Shown: piece by piece, positions 25,721 through 33,839 of the stretch
Layout of the letters: each line of letters starts with the position of its first letter
How positions within the stretch are numbered: the stretch's first letter is position 1
Assembly (NCBI RefSeq): GCF_017309385.1
Contig: NZ_JAFJMJ010000002.1
Coordinates: forward strand, 1,674,001 to 1,738,000
Direction of reading: 5' to 3'
Origin: Amycolatopsis sp. 195334CR
Lineage (GTDB): Bacteria > Actinomycetota > Actinomycetes > Mycobacteriales > Pseudonocardiaceae
DNA length: 64,000 nt
The notes under the pieces: generated by a model
What the model saw: only the letters and a program-made list of their open reading frames with translations
The model's database searches: none
What the model was told of the DNA's origin: nothing
Program-made: the position numbers and the translations under genes

Positions 25721-27427
25721 GTGACCGAGGTGGGCAACGAGGCTTCCCAGCGGTTCCGGAGCGCGCGCGACTACCTGCTCGCGCACCGGGAGGACTACGC
25801 GACCGCGAACGCCGGGTTCGCCTGGCCGGAGTTCGGCGAGTTCAACTGGGCGCTGGACTGGTTCGACGAGATCGCCCGCGATCCGGCCAACGCCGGGCGG
25901 TACGCGCTCTGGATCGTGGAAGAGGACGGTACGGAGAACCGCTGGACCTTCCCGGAGCTGGCGCGCCGGTCGGACCAGGTGGCGAACTGGCTGCGCGGGC
26001 TCGGCGTGCGCCGCGGCGACCGGCTGATCCTGATGCTGGGCAACCAGGGCGAGCTGTGGGAGACCATTCTCGCCGCGATCAAGCTGGGCGCGGTGATCAT
26101 CCCGGCGTCCACCCTGCTCGGCCCGGCCGACCTGCGCGACCGCGTGGACCGGGGCGGGGCGAAGCACGTGGTGGTCCGCTCGGCCGACGTGCCGAAGTTC
26201 GCCGGCGTGCCGGGGGAGTACACCCGGATCGCCGTCGGGGAGGCCGCCGACGGCTGGCACGAGTTCACCGCCGCGTACGCCGAAGCCGCCGAGTTCACCC
26301 CGGACGGGGTCACCCGGGCGGACGACGAACTCCTGCTCTACTTCACCTCCGGCACCACCGCGCAGCCGAAGCTGGTGCGCCACACCCAGGTCTCCTACCC
26401 GGTCGGCCATCTGTCCACTATGTACTGGATCGGGCTGGAGCCGGGGGACGTGCACCTGAACATCTCCTCACCCGGCTGGGCGAAGCACGCCTGGAGCAAC
26501 GTGTTCGCGCCGTGGAACGCCGAGGCGACGGTGTTCCTGTACAACTACACGCGCTTCGACGCGGTGGCGCTGATGGCGCAGATGGACCGCTGCGGCATCA
26601 CCAGCTTCTGCGCGCCGCCGACCGTGTGGCGGATGCTCATCCAGGCCGATCTCGGCGCGCTGAAGACGCCGCCGCGCAAGGTGGTCGGGGCCGGGGAGCC
26701 GCTCAACCCGGAGGTGATCGACCAGGTCCGCACGGCGTGGGGGGTGACCATCCGCGACGGCTTCGGGCAGACCGAGAGCAGCGTGCAGATCGCGAACACC
26801 CCCGGCCAGGAGGTCCGGCCGGGCTCGATGGGCCGTCCGCTGCCGGGGTTCGCGGTGGCGCTGGTCGACCCGGTCACCGGCGAGCGCGCCGCCGAGGGCG
26901 AGATCTGCCTCGACCTGGCGAAGCGCCCGGTCGGCCTGATGACCGGGTACGCCGACGACGCCGAGCGCACCGCCACCGCGTTCGCCGGCGGGTATTACCA
27001 CACGGGTGACGTCGGTTCGATCGACGAGGACGGCTACATCACCTACGTGGGCCGCACCGACGACGTGTTCAAGGCCTCGGACTACCGGATCTCGCCGTTC
27101 GAACTGGAGAGCGTGCTGATCGAGCACCCGGCGGTGGCCGAGGCGGCGGTGGTGCCCGCGCCGGACCCGATCCGGCTGGCCGTGCCGAAGGCGTACGTGG
27201 TGCTGGCGGGCGGACACGAGCCGAGCGCGGACACCGCGCTGGCGATCCTCGCCCACTGCTGCGAGCACCTGGCGCCGTACAAGCGGATCCGGCGGCTGGA
27301 GTTCACCGAACTGCCGAAGACGATCTCCGGCAAGATCCGCCGGGTCGAACTGCGCGGACGGGAGACCGCCGAGCGCCCGGCCGGGGAGTTCCGCGAGGAG
27401 GACTTCCCGACGCTCAAGGGGTCCTGA
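25721..27427 (+). CDS. AMP-binding acyl-CoA synthetase (medium-chain-like)
   Basis: A 568-residue adenylate-forming enzyme. The AMP/ATP loop YFTSGTTAQPKL (about 207), DGFGQTES (about 345), YHTGDVG with the adenylate Asp, and the C-terminal lysine segment LPKTISGKIRR are intact. The overall form resembles medium-chain acyl-CoA synthetases of the ACSM group. It would activate fatty or aromatic acids for the adjacent crotonase. GTG start. Confidence 0.9.
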   Translation: MTEVGNEASQRFRSARDYLLAHREDYATANAGFAWPEFGEFNWALDWFDEIARDPANAGRYALWIVEEDGTENRWTFPELARRSDQVANWLRGLGVRRGDRLILMLGNQGELWETILAAIKLGAVIIPASTLLGPADLRDRVDRGGAKHVVVRSADVPKFAGVPGEYTRIAVGEAADGWHEFTAAYAEAAEFTPDGVTRADDELLLYFTSGTTAQPKLVRHTQVSYPVGHLSTMYWIGLEPGDVHLNISSPGWAKHAWSNVFAPWNAEATVFLYNYTRFDAVALMAQMDRCGITSFCAPPTVWRMLIQADLGALKTPPRKVVGAGEPLNPEVIDQVRTAWGVTIRDGFGQTESSVQIANTPGQEVRPGSMGRPLPGFAVALVDPVTGERAAEGEICLDLAKRPVGLMTGYADDAERTATAFAGGYYHTGDVGSIDEDGYITYVGRTDDVFKASDYRISPFELESVLIEHPAVAEAAVVPAPDPIRLAVPKAYVVLAGGHEPSADTALAILAHCCEHLAPYKRIRRLEFTELPKTISGKIRRVELRGRETAERPAGEFREEDFPTLKGS

Positions 27428-27430
27428 GGC

Positions 27431-27919
27431 TCATTCGAGCGGTACGACGGCGGCGAGCACGGTCCGGTCCTGGTTGCCGCACGTCGTGCCGCCCTGCGCG
27501 GTCGGCGCGCCCGAAACGCAGAGCCAGCCGTCGACCGTCTCGCTGACCGGTTCCTGCGAACCGGCTGGCTGCTTGCCCGCGATCGCCCGGTGGAACCGCT
27601 CGACCACCGAACGGGCCTCGGCGCACGGCACGCCGGACTCGGCTTCGTCCAGCACCTCCAGGGTGAAGCCGCTGGCCGCGGTCACCGTGCCGCAGCCGTT
27701 GTCCGGCGTGGCCCGCTCCGGCTTCGGTGCCGCCGTGGTGGTGGGCGGTGGTGGTGGGGGCGTGGTGGTCGGCGCCGGTGGCGGGGTGGTGGGCGCGGGC
27801 GGTGCGTCCACGCTGGGCACGGGTGGCGCGGCGGCCTGCTCCGGCTCCGCCGAACACGCGCCGAGCACGGCGAGCCCGGCGGCGGCGCCGAGGAGGCGTA
27901 CGGTGGTGGTGGCGGTCAA
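27431..27919 (-). CDS. Secreted lipoprotein with Pro/Thr-rich linker
   Basis: About 162 residues. A lipobox LAVLGAC follows a hydrophobic signal, then a linker of about 45 residues made of Pro, Thr and Ala, then a small C-terminal domain with four cysteines (NGCGTVTAASG, VPCAEA, WLCVSG, TTCGNQ), probably in disulfides. TTG 27919 is chosen because a GGAAGGGG ribosome site lies just before it; an ATG at 27952 is the alternative. Function unknown. Confidence 0.65.
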   Translation of the reverse strand: MTATTTVRLLGAAAGLAVLGACSAEPEQAAAPPVPSVDAPPAPTTPPPAPTTTPPPPPPTTTAAPKPERATPDNGCGTVTAASGFTLEVLDEAESGVPCAEARSVVERFHRAIAGKQPAGSQEPVSETVDGWLCVSGAPTAQGGTTCGNQDRTVLAAVVPLE

Positions 27920-28172
27920 AGCGGCCCCTTCCGCGAGAAGCGTGTGCGTCATTCTCGCCGAGGCCGTGGCCACGGGACGGTACCGACACGCGTCCTATGT
28001 GGACGGTAACGGACGGTGATTCCGTCCCAGCAGATGGAAAACCGGGTGAAAGATCGCGCGAGCCGTTAACGAACGGCCGCTGCCGACCGACAGGTATGTG
28101 GAGGACCACCGCGAACCCCGCGCGGTGCGTCCGGCGATCACCCCGACCCCGAGCGCAGAAGCATTGAGAGCG

Positions 28173-28394
28173 ATGGACAACGCAGAATCCCCGGCCGAAC
28201 CCGGAACAACCAGGTCCCAGTCCACCCCGAGGACACCGCCGACCGCGCCGTGCACCGTGGTGTGGAGCCTGGGACGCCCGTACGTACTGGAGAACAACGC
28301 CCGCTGGGTTGGTACCGACCGGCGTGGCCGTCCGCAGGTCCTCACCCGGGCGGAACTGCAGCGCCGCGGCTGGAGCTACCGCCGCGCAGGCTGA
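28173..28394 (+). CDS. Small hypothetical protein
   Basis: A 73-residue frame from ATG 28173, with the C-terminal half looking like real coding sequence (TVVWSLGRPYVLENNARW, then RRGWSYRRAG). An earlier start at 28098 would extend it by 25 residues. It has no recognisable domain. The 200-bp gap upstream toward the lipoprotein gene shows no other gene. Confidence 0.5.
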   Translation: MDNAESPAEPGTTRSQSTPRTPPTAPCTVVWSLGRPYVLENNARWVGTDRRGRPQVLTRAELQRRGWSYRRAG

Positions 28395-28503
28395 ACGCTC
28401 GCTTCGAGCGGGAGCTCGAGTGCGGTTCCGGCGGGCCCGGCGGCTCGTCCGCCGTCGGCAGGGCGAAGCCCCGGGCTCGCCGGGCACTGCCTAGGCTGAG
28501 CGG

Positions 28504-29121
28504 GTGAGCGAGCCCCGATCGGCGACCAGGCCGGAACCCTCTCTGGCCCGGCAGGCACTGACCGTGCCGAACCTGCTGTCCATCCTCCGGCTCGCCGGTG
28601 TCCCGGTGTTCCTGTGGCTGCTGCTCGGCCCGGAGGAGGACGGCTGGGCGTTCGCGGTGCTGGCCTTCGGCGGGTTCACCGACTGGCTCGACGGCAAGCT
28701 GGCCCGCTGGCTCGACCAGACCAGCAGGCTCGGCCAGCTGCTCGACCCGGCCGCCGACCGCCTCTACATCGTCGCCACCCTGGTCGCCTTCCTGCTGCGC
28801 GACATCGTCCCGTGGTGGGTGGTGGCGCCGCTGGTGGTGCGCGAGCTCGTGGTCGGCGGCTGCATCCTGGTGCTGCGCCGCCACCACTACGCCCCGCCCG
28901 AGGTCACCTACATCGGCAAGGGCGCCACCTTCGTGCTGATGTACGCCTTCCCCTTCCTCCTGCTCACCCAGGGCGGCTCCGACCTGGCCGCGGTCGCCCG
29001 CCCGATCGCCTACGCCTTCACCACCTGGGGCGGCGTGCTGTACCTGTGGTCCGGCGCGCTGTACGTGCTCCAGACCGTGCGGGCGATATCGCCCGGCCGG
29101 GGTGCCACCACCGCCGCCTGA
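28504..29121 (+). CDS. CDP-alcohol phosphatidyltransferase
   Basis: A 205-residue membrane enzyme with about five helices. The catalytic CDP-alcohol motif is visible in FTDWLDGKLAR, then an 8-residue gap, then GQLLDPAAD. It transfers a phosphatidyl group from CDP-diacylglycerol to an alcohol, probably in phosphatidylglycerol phosphate or cardiolipin synthesis; in mycobacteria the related pgsA2 is near the same genes. GTG start. Confidence 0.88.
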   Translation: MSEPRSATRPEPSLARQALTVPNLLSILRLAGVPVFLWLLLGPEEDGWAFAVLAFGGFTDWLDGKLARWLDQTSRLGQLLDPAADRLYIVATLVAFLLRDIVPWWVVAPLVVRELVVGGCILVLRRHHYAPPEVTYIGKGATFVLMYAFPFLLLTQGGSDLAAVARPIAYAFTTWGGVLYLWSGALYVLQTVRAISPGRGATTAA

Positions 29122-29168
29122 ATGACAGACTTGCCCTCCTCGACCGGTGGTGAGAAAGGGGAAGGGCG

Positions 29169-29552
29169 TTGTCCACTCCGGAGGAACTGCGCTACACCGA
29201 GGAACACGAGTGGGTCGTGGCGAGCGGTGACGGCGCGGTGCGCGTCGGCATCACCGACTACGCCCAGGAGCAGCTCGGCGACGTCGTCTTCGTCGACCTG
29301 CCCGAACCCGGGCTGGCGGTGACCGCCGGGGAGAGCTTCGGCGAGGTCGAGTCCACCAAGAGCGTGTCCGAGCTGTTCGCGCCGCTGGACGGCGAGGTGG
29401 TCGCGGTCAACGACGCGGTCGCCGACTCGCCCGAACTCATCAACTCCGACCCCTACGGCGAGGGCTGGCTGATCGAGCTGAAGCTGACCGGCTCGGCCAC
29501 CCCGGACAGCCTGCTCGACGCCGAGGCCTACCAGCGCCTGACCCAGGCCTGA
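29169..29552 (+). CDS. gcvH: Glycine cleavage system H protein
   Basis: A 127-residue H protein with the lipoylated lysine in GEVESTKSVSELFAP (about residue 64) and the early TEEHEWV. It carries the aminomethyl group between the P, T and L proteins. The start is TTG, fixed by the GGGGAAGGG ribosome site and family alignment. It is followed by garA, ftsR, a DUF151 gene and a MerR gene in the order known from Mycobacterium tuberculosis Rv1826-Rv1830. Confidence 0.95.
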   Translation: MSTPEELRYTEEHEWVVASGDGAVRVGITDYAQEQLGDVVFVDLPEPGLAVTAGESFGEVESTKSVSELFAPLDGEVVAVNDAVADSPELINSDPYGEGWLIELKLTGSATPDSLLDAEAYQRLTQA

Positions 29553-29672
29553 GCCCCGCGCCCGCGCGCGCGGCCGGTTGGGGGAGCCCACCAGGGGCCG
29601 AATCGATCAGGCACGGTACGTTGGGCTGCACACGTTTCGAAGAAAACCCTTCAGTGCGTAAGGAGAGCTCAG

Positions 29673-30137
29673 GTGAGCACGAACGACGGGCCCGGCGTTC
29701 CCCCGGAGCAGTCTCCGGAGCGGACCTCCGTCTTCCGGGCCGACTTCCTCGCCGAGGTCGAGGGACAGGAAGCCCAGGCGCCGGAGCCACCGGTCGCGGG
29801 CATCGACGCACTGCCGGCCGGATCGGCCCTGCTGGTCGTCAAGCGCGGCCCCAACGCGGGCTCGCGCTTCCTGCTCGACCGCGACACCACCAGCGCCGGC
29901 CGCCACCCCGACAGCGACATCTTCCTCGACGACGTGACGGTTTCGCGCCGGCACGCGGAGTTCCGCCGCGAAGGCGGGGAGTTCGTGGTGATCGACGTGG
30001 GCAGCCTCAACGGCACCTACGTCAACCGTGAGCCGGTCGACCAGGCCGTGCTCGCCGGTGGTGACGAGGTCCAGATCGGCAAGTTCCGCCTCGTCTTCCT
30101 GACCGGCCCGGGCCACGGGGGCCAGGGGGCGCGGTGA
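29673..30137 (+). CDS. garA: FHA-domain regulator GarA/OdhI
   Basis: A 154-residue protein with a C-terminal FHA domain (SAGRHPDSDIF, VSRRHAEF, LNGTYVN). Unphosphorylated GarA inhibits 2-oxoglutarate dehydrogenase and activates glutamate synthase; Ser/Thr kinases switch it off by phosphorylating the N-terminal ETTSVFR motif. Here this motif reads ERTSVFRADFL (residues 16-26): the first threonine, the PknG site in Mycobacterium and Corynebacterium, is arginine, while the second (Thr18) remains. GTG start; the stop overlaps ftsR by 4 bp. Confidence 0.9.
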   Translation: MSTNDGPGVPPEQSPERTSVFRADFLAEVEGQEAQAPEPPVAGIDALPAGSALLVVKRGPNAGSRFLLDRDTTSAGRHPDSDIFLDDVTVSRRHAEFRREGGEFVVIDVGSLNGTYVNREPVDQAVLAGGDEVQIGKFRLVFLTGPGHGGQGAR

Positions 30138-30880
30138 CGGCTGCCGGGCGGCAACCGCGAGATGGTCTGAGCATCGGGGCGGTGCTGGCGCAGCTGCGCG
30201 GCGACTTCCCCGATGTGACCATCTCCAAGATCCGGTTCCTCGAGTCGGAGGGACTGGTGCAGCCTGGCCGGACGCCGTCCGGTTACCGGCAGTTCGCCGC
30301 GGCGGACGTCGAGCGGCTGCGCTTCGTGCTGTCCGCGCAGCGCGACCACTACCTTCCGCTGAAGGTGATCAAGGAGCAGCTCGACGCCGCCGATCGCGGC
30401 GCCGAGGCGCCGGTGCCGTCGCTGCGGCCGCCGCGCAAGCTGGTCTCGCTCGGCACCGCGGCGGCCGAGCGCGGCCTGCCCGCGCCCGAGGACTTCGAGC
30501 CGTCCCGCCCGGTGCGGCTGACCCAGGAGGAGCTACTGGCGCAGTCCGGGATCGACGCCGCGATGCTGGCCGAACTCCAGCAGTACGGCCTGGTCCGGCC
30601 CGGGGCAGCCGGCTTCTTCGACCCCGACGCGGTGCTGGTGGCGAAAACGGTGCGGGCGATGACCGAGTACGGCATCGAACCCCGGCACCTGCGGGCATTC
30701 CGGGCATCCGCCGACCGGGAGGTCGGCCTCCTGGAGCAAATTGTTACGCCGGTCTACCGGCAGCGCGACGCGGCCGCGAAGGCCAGGGCGGACGAGGTGG
30801 TGCGCGAGCTGGCGGCCCTCTCGGTCACCCTGCACACGCTGCTGGTCAAGGCGGGTATCCGCGGGGTGACCGGCGGTTGA
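30134..30880 (+). CDS. ftsR: MerR-family regulator FtsR
   Basis: A 248-residue MerR-type protein with LSIGAVLAQLRGDFPDVTI and KIRFLESEGLVQPGRTPSGY as the winged helix-turn-helix. It is the homologue of Rv1828, named FtsR in Corynebacterium for activating ftsZ. The second half holds a further helical region (LAQSGIDAAMLAELQQYGLV). GTG overlaps the garA stop. The 245 bp to the next gene hold only promoter-like sequence. Confidence 0.9.
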   Translation: MTAAGRQPRDGLSIGAVLAQLRGDFPDVTISKIRFLESEGLVQPGRTPSGYRQFAAADVERLRFVLSAQRDHYLPLKVIKEQLDAADRGAEAPVPSLRPPRKLVSLGTAAAERGLPAPEDFEPSRPVRLTQEELLAQSGIDAAMLAELQQYGLVRPGAAGFFDPDAVLVAKTVRAMTEYGIEPRHLRAFRASADREVGLLEQIVTPVYRQRDAAAKARADEVVRELAALSVTLHTLLVKAGIRGVTGG

Positions 30881-31125
30881 CCCGGACGGCTGGGAATGAT
30901 CTTGGACCGGCCCGTGTTGACCATCGCGCGGAGGTGTCCGGACGGCCCGGCGCCGAATCCGTTGCTGAACGCGGGGACCCCGATGCCGTACGGTTGGAGA
31001 AGCCCGCGAGGCGGGCGCGAAGGTAGAGCGAGCACAGCGTCCGGAAGACGGGTAGCGTCGAGGGTGGCGATGCGGGACCCTTGGCACAGCGTGCGGCCCG
31101 TGTGCAGGTTAGGGAGGCGAACCCG

Positions 31126-31599
31126 ATGAGCGAGATGCGCGTCGTCGGCGTGCGGGTCGAACTGCCCGCGAACCAGCCGATCTTGTTGCTGCGGGAAACC
31201 GAAGGAGAGCGGTACCTGCCGATCTGGATCGGCTCGGTCGAGGCCACCGCGATCGCCCTGGAGCAACAGGGTGTGCGCCCGGCCCGGCCACTGACCCACG
31301 ACCTCCTCAAAGAGGTCATCGGCGCACTCGGCCGGGAACTTGAGCAAGTGGTCATCACCGACCTGCGCGAAGGCACCTTCTTCGCCGAGCTGGTCTTCGA
31401 CGGTGACATCCGCGTGTCGGCCAGGCCGAGCGACTCGGTGGCGCTGGCGCTGCGCGTCGGCGTGCCGATCCACGCCGAGGACGCCGTACTGGAAGAAGCC
31501 GGGCTGATCATTCCCGACGAGCAGGAGGACGAGGTGGAGAAGTTCCGCGAGTTCCTCGACTCCGTCTCCCCGGAAGATTTCCGCGGCGCTGACACTTAA
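31126..31599 (+). CDS. Bifunctional nuclease family protein (DUF151)
   Basis: A 157-residue DUF151/BFN protein, the Rv1829 homologue. The conserved LLLRETEGERYLPIWIG, EATAIALEQQG and SVALALRVGVPI segments are present. Plant and bacterial members have been reported with RNase/DNase activity; the bacterial role is unclear. ATG start. A strong terminator follows. Confidence 0.9.
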   Translation: MSEMRVVGVRVELPANQPILLLRETEGERYLPIWIGSVEATAIALEQQGVRPARPLTHDLLKEVIGALGRELEQVVITDLREGTFFAELVFDGDIRVSARPSDSVALALRVGVPIHAEDAVLEEAGLIIPDEQEDEVEKFREFLDSVSPEDFRGADT

Positions 31600-31607
31600 G
31601 AACGCGA

Positions 31608-31639
31608 AACCGGCGCGGCCCCTCGGGACCGCGCCGGTT
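31608..31639. terminator. GC-rich hairpin between convergent genes
   Basis: Arms AACCGGCGCGG (31608-31618) and CCGCGCCGGTT (31629-31639) with a 10-base loop. It lies between the DUF151 gene and a convergent TetR gene and should end both transcripts. Confidence 0.7.
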
Positions 31640-31644
31640 CGCTT

Positions 31645-32277
31645 TCACGCACTGGTCGCCTTCTCGAACAGCGTGGCCAGTTCGCGGCCGTAGTGCTCGG
31701 CGTCCAGGTCCGGCTCGCGGACCAGGCGGTTCGCCAGTCCGTCGAGTGCCTGCCGGATGCTCAGCGCCATCACCTCGACGTCGAACTCACCGAACGCGCC
31801 CTCCCGCTGACCCTGCGTCAGCTGCCGTTCGATGCGGCCGACCCGCATGTCCCGCAGCACCGCTTCGTGGAACATGTGGCCGCCGCCTTCCTGGCCGCCC
31901 CACACCTGGCCGAGGATCTCGTTCATCGCCCGCTGGAACGCCGGGTGCTGGGCCACGAACGCGGCCTCCGACTCGATGAACCCGCGCAGCATGCCCGCCC
32001 GGCTCGTGTCGCCGGCCAGCCGCTCGGTCATGAACTCGTCCTTGAGCTGCGAGATCTGCCCGATCGTCGCGCTCATCAGCTCCTCCTTCGAGGCGAAGTG
32101 GTAGGAGATCATCCGCGTGCTGCTCAGTCCGGCGTGCTCGACGATGCGGGCGAACGACGCCTTCGCGAAGCCGAGTTCGGCGATCACCTCGATGGTGGCC
32201 TGGATGATCTGCGCGCGCCGTGCCGCTTCGGTCACGGACAGTCCCAGTTCCGGCTGGGAGCCCTCGTTTACCTGCAT
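31645..32277 (-). CDS. TetR-family transcriptional regulator
   Basis: A 210-residue TetR protein with the helix-turn-helix in KASFARIVEHAGLSSTRMIS (about residues 40-60) followed by YHFASKEELM. The ligand domain is Met- and Glu-rich in the middle. It is divergent from the MerR gene; just upstream lies an AT-rich stretch with two GAGTAAA direct repeats, possible operator sequence. Target and ligand unknown. Confidence 0.83.
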   Translation of the reverse strand: MQVNEGSQPELGLSVTEAARRAQIIQATIEVIAELGFAKASFARIVEHAGLSSTRMISYHFASKEELMSATIGQISQLKDEFMTERLAGDTSRAGMLRGFIESEAAFVAQHPAFQRAMNEILGQVWGGQEGGGHMFHEAVLRDMRVGRIERQLTQGQREGAFGEFDVEVMALSIRQALDGLANRLVREPDLDAEHYGRELATLFEKATSA

Positions 32278-32347
32278 GAGTAAAAATTAACACGGCCGAG
32301 TAAATCAGGCAAGCGTCAACCTTTGGCCGGACCGGCCGCGCGTCGCG

Positions 32348-32376
32348 TTGACCGGGTCCCCGACCCGGCTTACCGT
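32348..32376 (+). promoter_or_regulatory. Promoter of the second MerR gene, with an inverted repeat in the spacer
   Basis: -35 TTGACC (32348-32353) and -10 TACCGT (32371-32376) have 17-bp spacing. The spacer contains CCGGGTC-CCC-GACCCGG (32352-32368), a 7-bp-arm inverted repeat. MerR-type regulators bind between -35 and -10, so this may be the autoregulatory site. Confidence 0.5.
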
Positions 32377-32477
32377 CGACGGAGGTGAATCTCGACGGTG
32401 TGATTACGCCGTTCGGATGTTTGGATCCACCAGGACATGTTCTGCCGGCTGCTGCGGCCGGGCGAGGGGAGGCATGG

Positions 32478-33044
32478 GTGGTCGAGGGAAGGTCGTTCGA
32501 GGTGACCGACGGCGAGCAAGGTGAGCTCTTTCCCGACGCGTCCCTGCCCGACGAACTGGTCGGCTACCGGGGGCCCGCGGCCTGCCAGATCGCCGGCATC
32601 ACCTACCGCCAGCTGGACTACTGGGCCAGGACGAAGCTGGTCGCGCCGAGCATCCGCACCGCGCACGGGTCGGGCTCGCAGCGGTTGTACTCGTTCAAGG
32701 ACATCCTGGTCCTCAAGATCGTCAAGCGGCTGCTGGACACCGGGGTCTCGCTGCAGAACATCCGGGTCGCGGTGGAGCACCTGCGGGAACGCGGGGTGCG
32801 CGACCTGGCCAAGGTGACCCTGTTCTCCGACGGCACCACCGTCTACGAGTGCACCTCGCCCGAGGAGATCGTCGATTTACTGCAGGGCGGGCAGGGCGTG
32901 TTCGGCATCGCGGTGAGCGGGGCCATGCAGGAGATCAGCGGCACCATCCACGAGTTCCCGGCCGAACGGGCCGACGGCGGTGTGGTGGAAACGGTCCAGC
33001 CGGACGAACTGACCCAGCGCCGCAACGCCCGCCGGACCGGTTGA
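32478..33044 (+). CDS. MerR-family regulator (Rv1830-like)
   Basis: A 188-residue protein with the MerR motif ACQIAGITYRQLDYWARTKL and GSGSQRLYSFKDILVLKIV. The C-terminal part (LFSDGTTVYECTSPEE) matches the Rv1830 group, linked in mycobacteria to growth control. GTG 32478 is chosen because GAGGGGAGG precedes it and codons before it have low third-position GC, unlike the gene body; a GTG at 32385 is the alternative. A glycine riboswitch follows. Confidence 0.85.
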   Translation: MVEGRSFEVTDGEQGELFPDASLPDELVGYRGPAACQIAGITYRQLDYWARTKLVAPSIRTAHGSGSQRLYSFKDILVLKIVKRLLDTGVSLQNIRVAVEHLRERGVRDLAKVTLFSDGTTVYECTSPEEIVDLLQGGQGVFGIAVSGAMQEISGTIHEFPAERADGGVVETVQPDELTQRRNARRTG

Positions 33045-33093
33045 TCACCGCGGTCGGTGAGTTGCTAATCTTGGCCCCGTAGTCGTAAACCCT

Positions 33094-33309
33094 GCGCGGG
33101 AGAGACCGGGCGGCCAATCGCCTCGCCCGGCGCCGAAGGAGCAACTCCTCCCCGGAAACTCTCAGGCACCCAGGACCGCGCGGGGGAGACGCCTCTGGAA
33201 AGCGGGTCGGCGGCCACTCACCGCACGACCCCGCCGAAGGTGCAAGCCCGTGGACTCGCGGGTGAACCTCTCAGGCGCCCGGACCAACGGGCAGGGACAG
33301 AGGGGGAGG
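33094..33309 (+). promoter_or_regulatory. Tandem glycine riboswitch (orphan)
   Basis: Two glycine aptamers lie in a row. The first shows GGGAGAGACC, CGCCGAAGGAGCAA and ACTCTCAGGCACC, closed by GCGCGG (33094-33099) with CCGCGC (33176-33181). The second repeats the pattern: GGGGGAGACG, CCGCCGAAGGTGCAAG and CCTCTCAGGCGCC, ending in GGGACAGAGGGGG. In actinomycetes such RNAs precede glycine cleavage genes. Here no plus-strand gene follows; after the GGGGGAGG there is no usable start codon, and the next gene in this direction is an XRE regulator 530 bp away. Confidence 0.93.
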
Positions 33310-33331
33310 CCCATTCATCCCCGCCCGCGCA

Positions 33332-33357
33332 GGCCCACAGCCAGCGGCTCCGCCGCT
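33332..33357. repeat. 26-bp dispersed repeat, copy 2
   Basis: GGCCCACAGC followed by CAGCGGCTCCGCCGCT, 25 of 26 bases identical to 5091-5116. It lies just after the glycine riboswitch, where the controlled gene would be expected, and its hairpin could act as a terminator. Confidence 0.6.
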
Positions 33358-33369
33358 GATAGGCACGAC

Positions 33370-33729
33370 TCAGCCGGGCACCTTGTCCAGGAACCCGTGC
33401 ACCCGGGCGATCCGGTCATTCTCCACCACCAGCACGTCGAAGCCGATGGCCAGCGGCTCGGCGGCTCCCTCGGGACCGAGGTGCCAGGTGAACCGCGCGA
33501 TGTCGTGGTGGCCGTCCACCGCGCCGTGCAGGCTGAACCGCAAGCCGGCGAACTGCTCGGCCGCCGTGGCGAAGAACTTCTCGATGTCGTCCCAGCCGGT
33601 CACCGCGCCGAGTGGATCGGTGTAGCCGGCGTTCTCGGTGAACAGCTCCTCGATCAGCGCGCGCCGCTCGGTGCCGGTGGCGTTCCAGGCGGCGAGGTAG
33701 CGCTCGGCGAGGGCGGTGAAGTCGGTCAT
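33370..33729 (-). CDS. SnoaL-like / NTF2-fold protein
   Basis: A 119-residue nuclear-transport-factor-2-like protein (ALAERYLAAWNATGTE, YTDPLGAVTGWDDIEKFF). The fold serves small isomerases, hydrolases and binding proteins; function is not defined. ATG 33729 is chosen because AAGGAG lies 5 bases before it, too close to the GTG at 33735. It is divergent from an XRE regulator with 110 bp between, suggesting control by that regulator. Confidence 0.8.
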   Translation of the reverse strand: MTDFTALAERYLAAWNATGTERRALIEELFTENAGYTDPLGAVTGWDDIEKFFATAAEQFAGLRFSLHGAVDGHHDIARFTWHLGPEGAAEPLAIGFDVLVVENDRIARVHGFLDKVPG

Positions 33730-33839
33730 GATCACTCCTTGGTGGGTTGGCTGAGCACAACCCTTCCCGGCGGCGCGCTGCGCGTCGATTACCCGGGAAG
33801 TAATGGCCGCCGCACCCGCCCGCCCGTAACGTCGACGCC

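Noticed and set aside
32385..32477. N-terminal extension of the second MerR protein from GTG 32385, possibly leaderless
   Set aside because: Codons there have low third-position GC and a strong ribosome site precedes GTG 32478.
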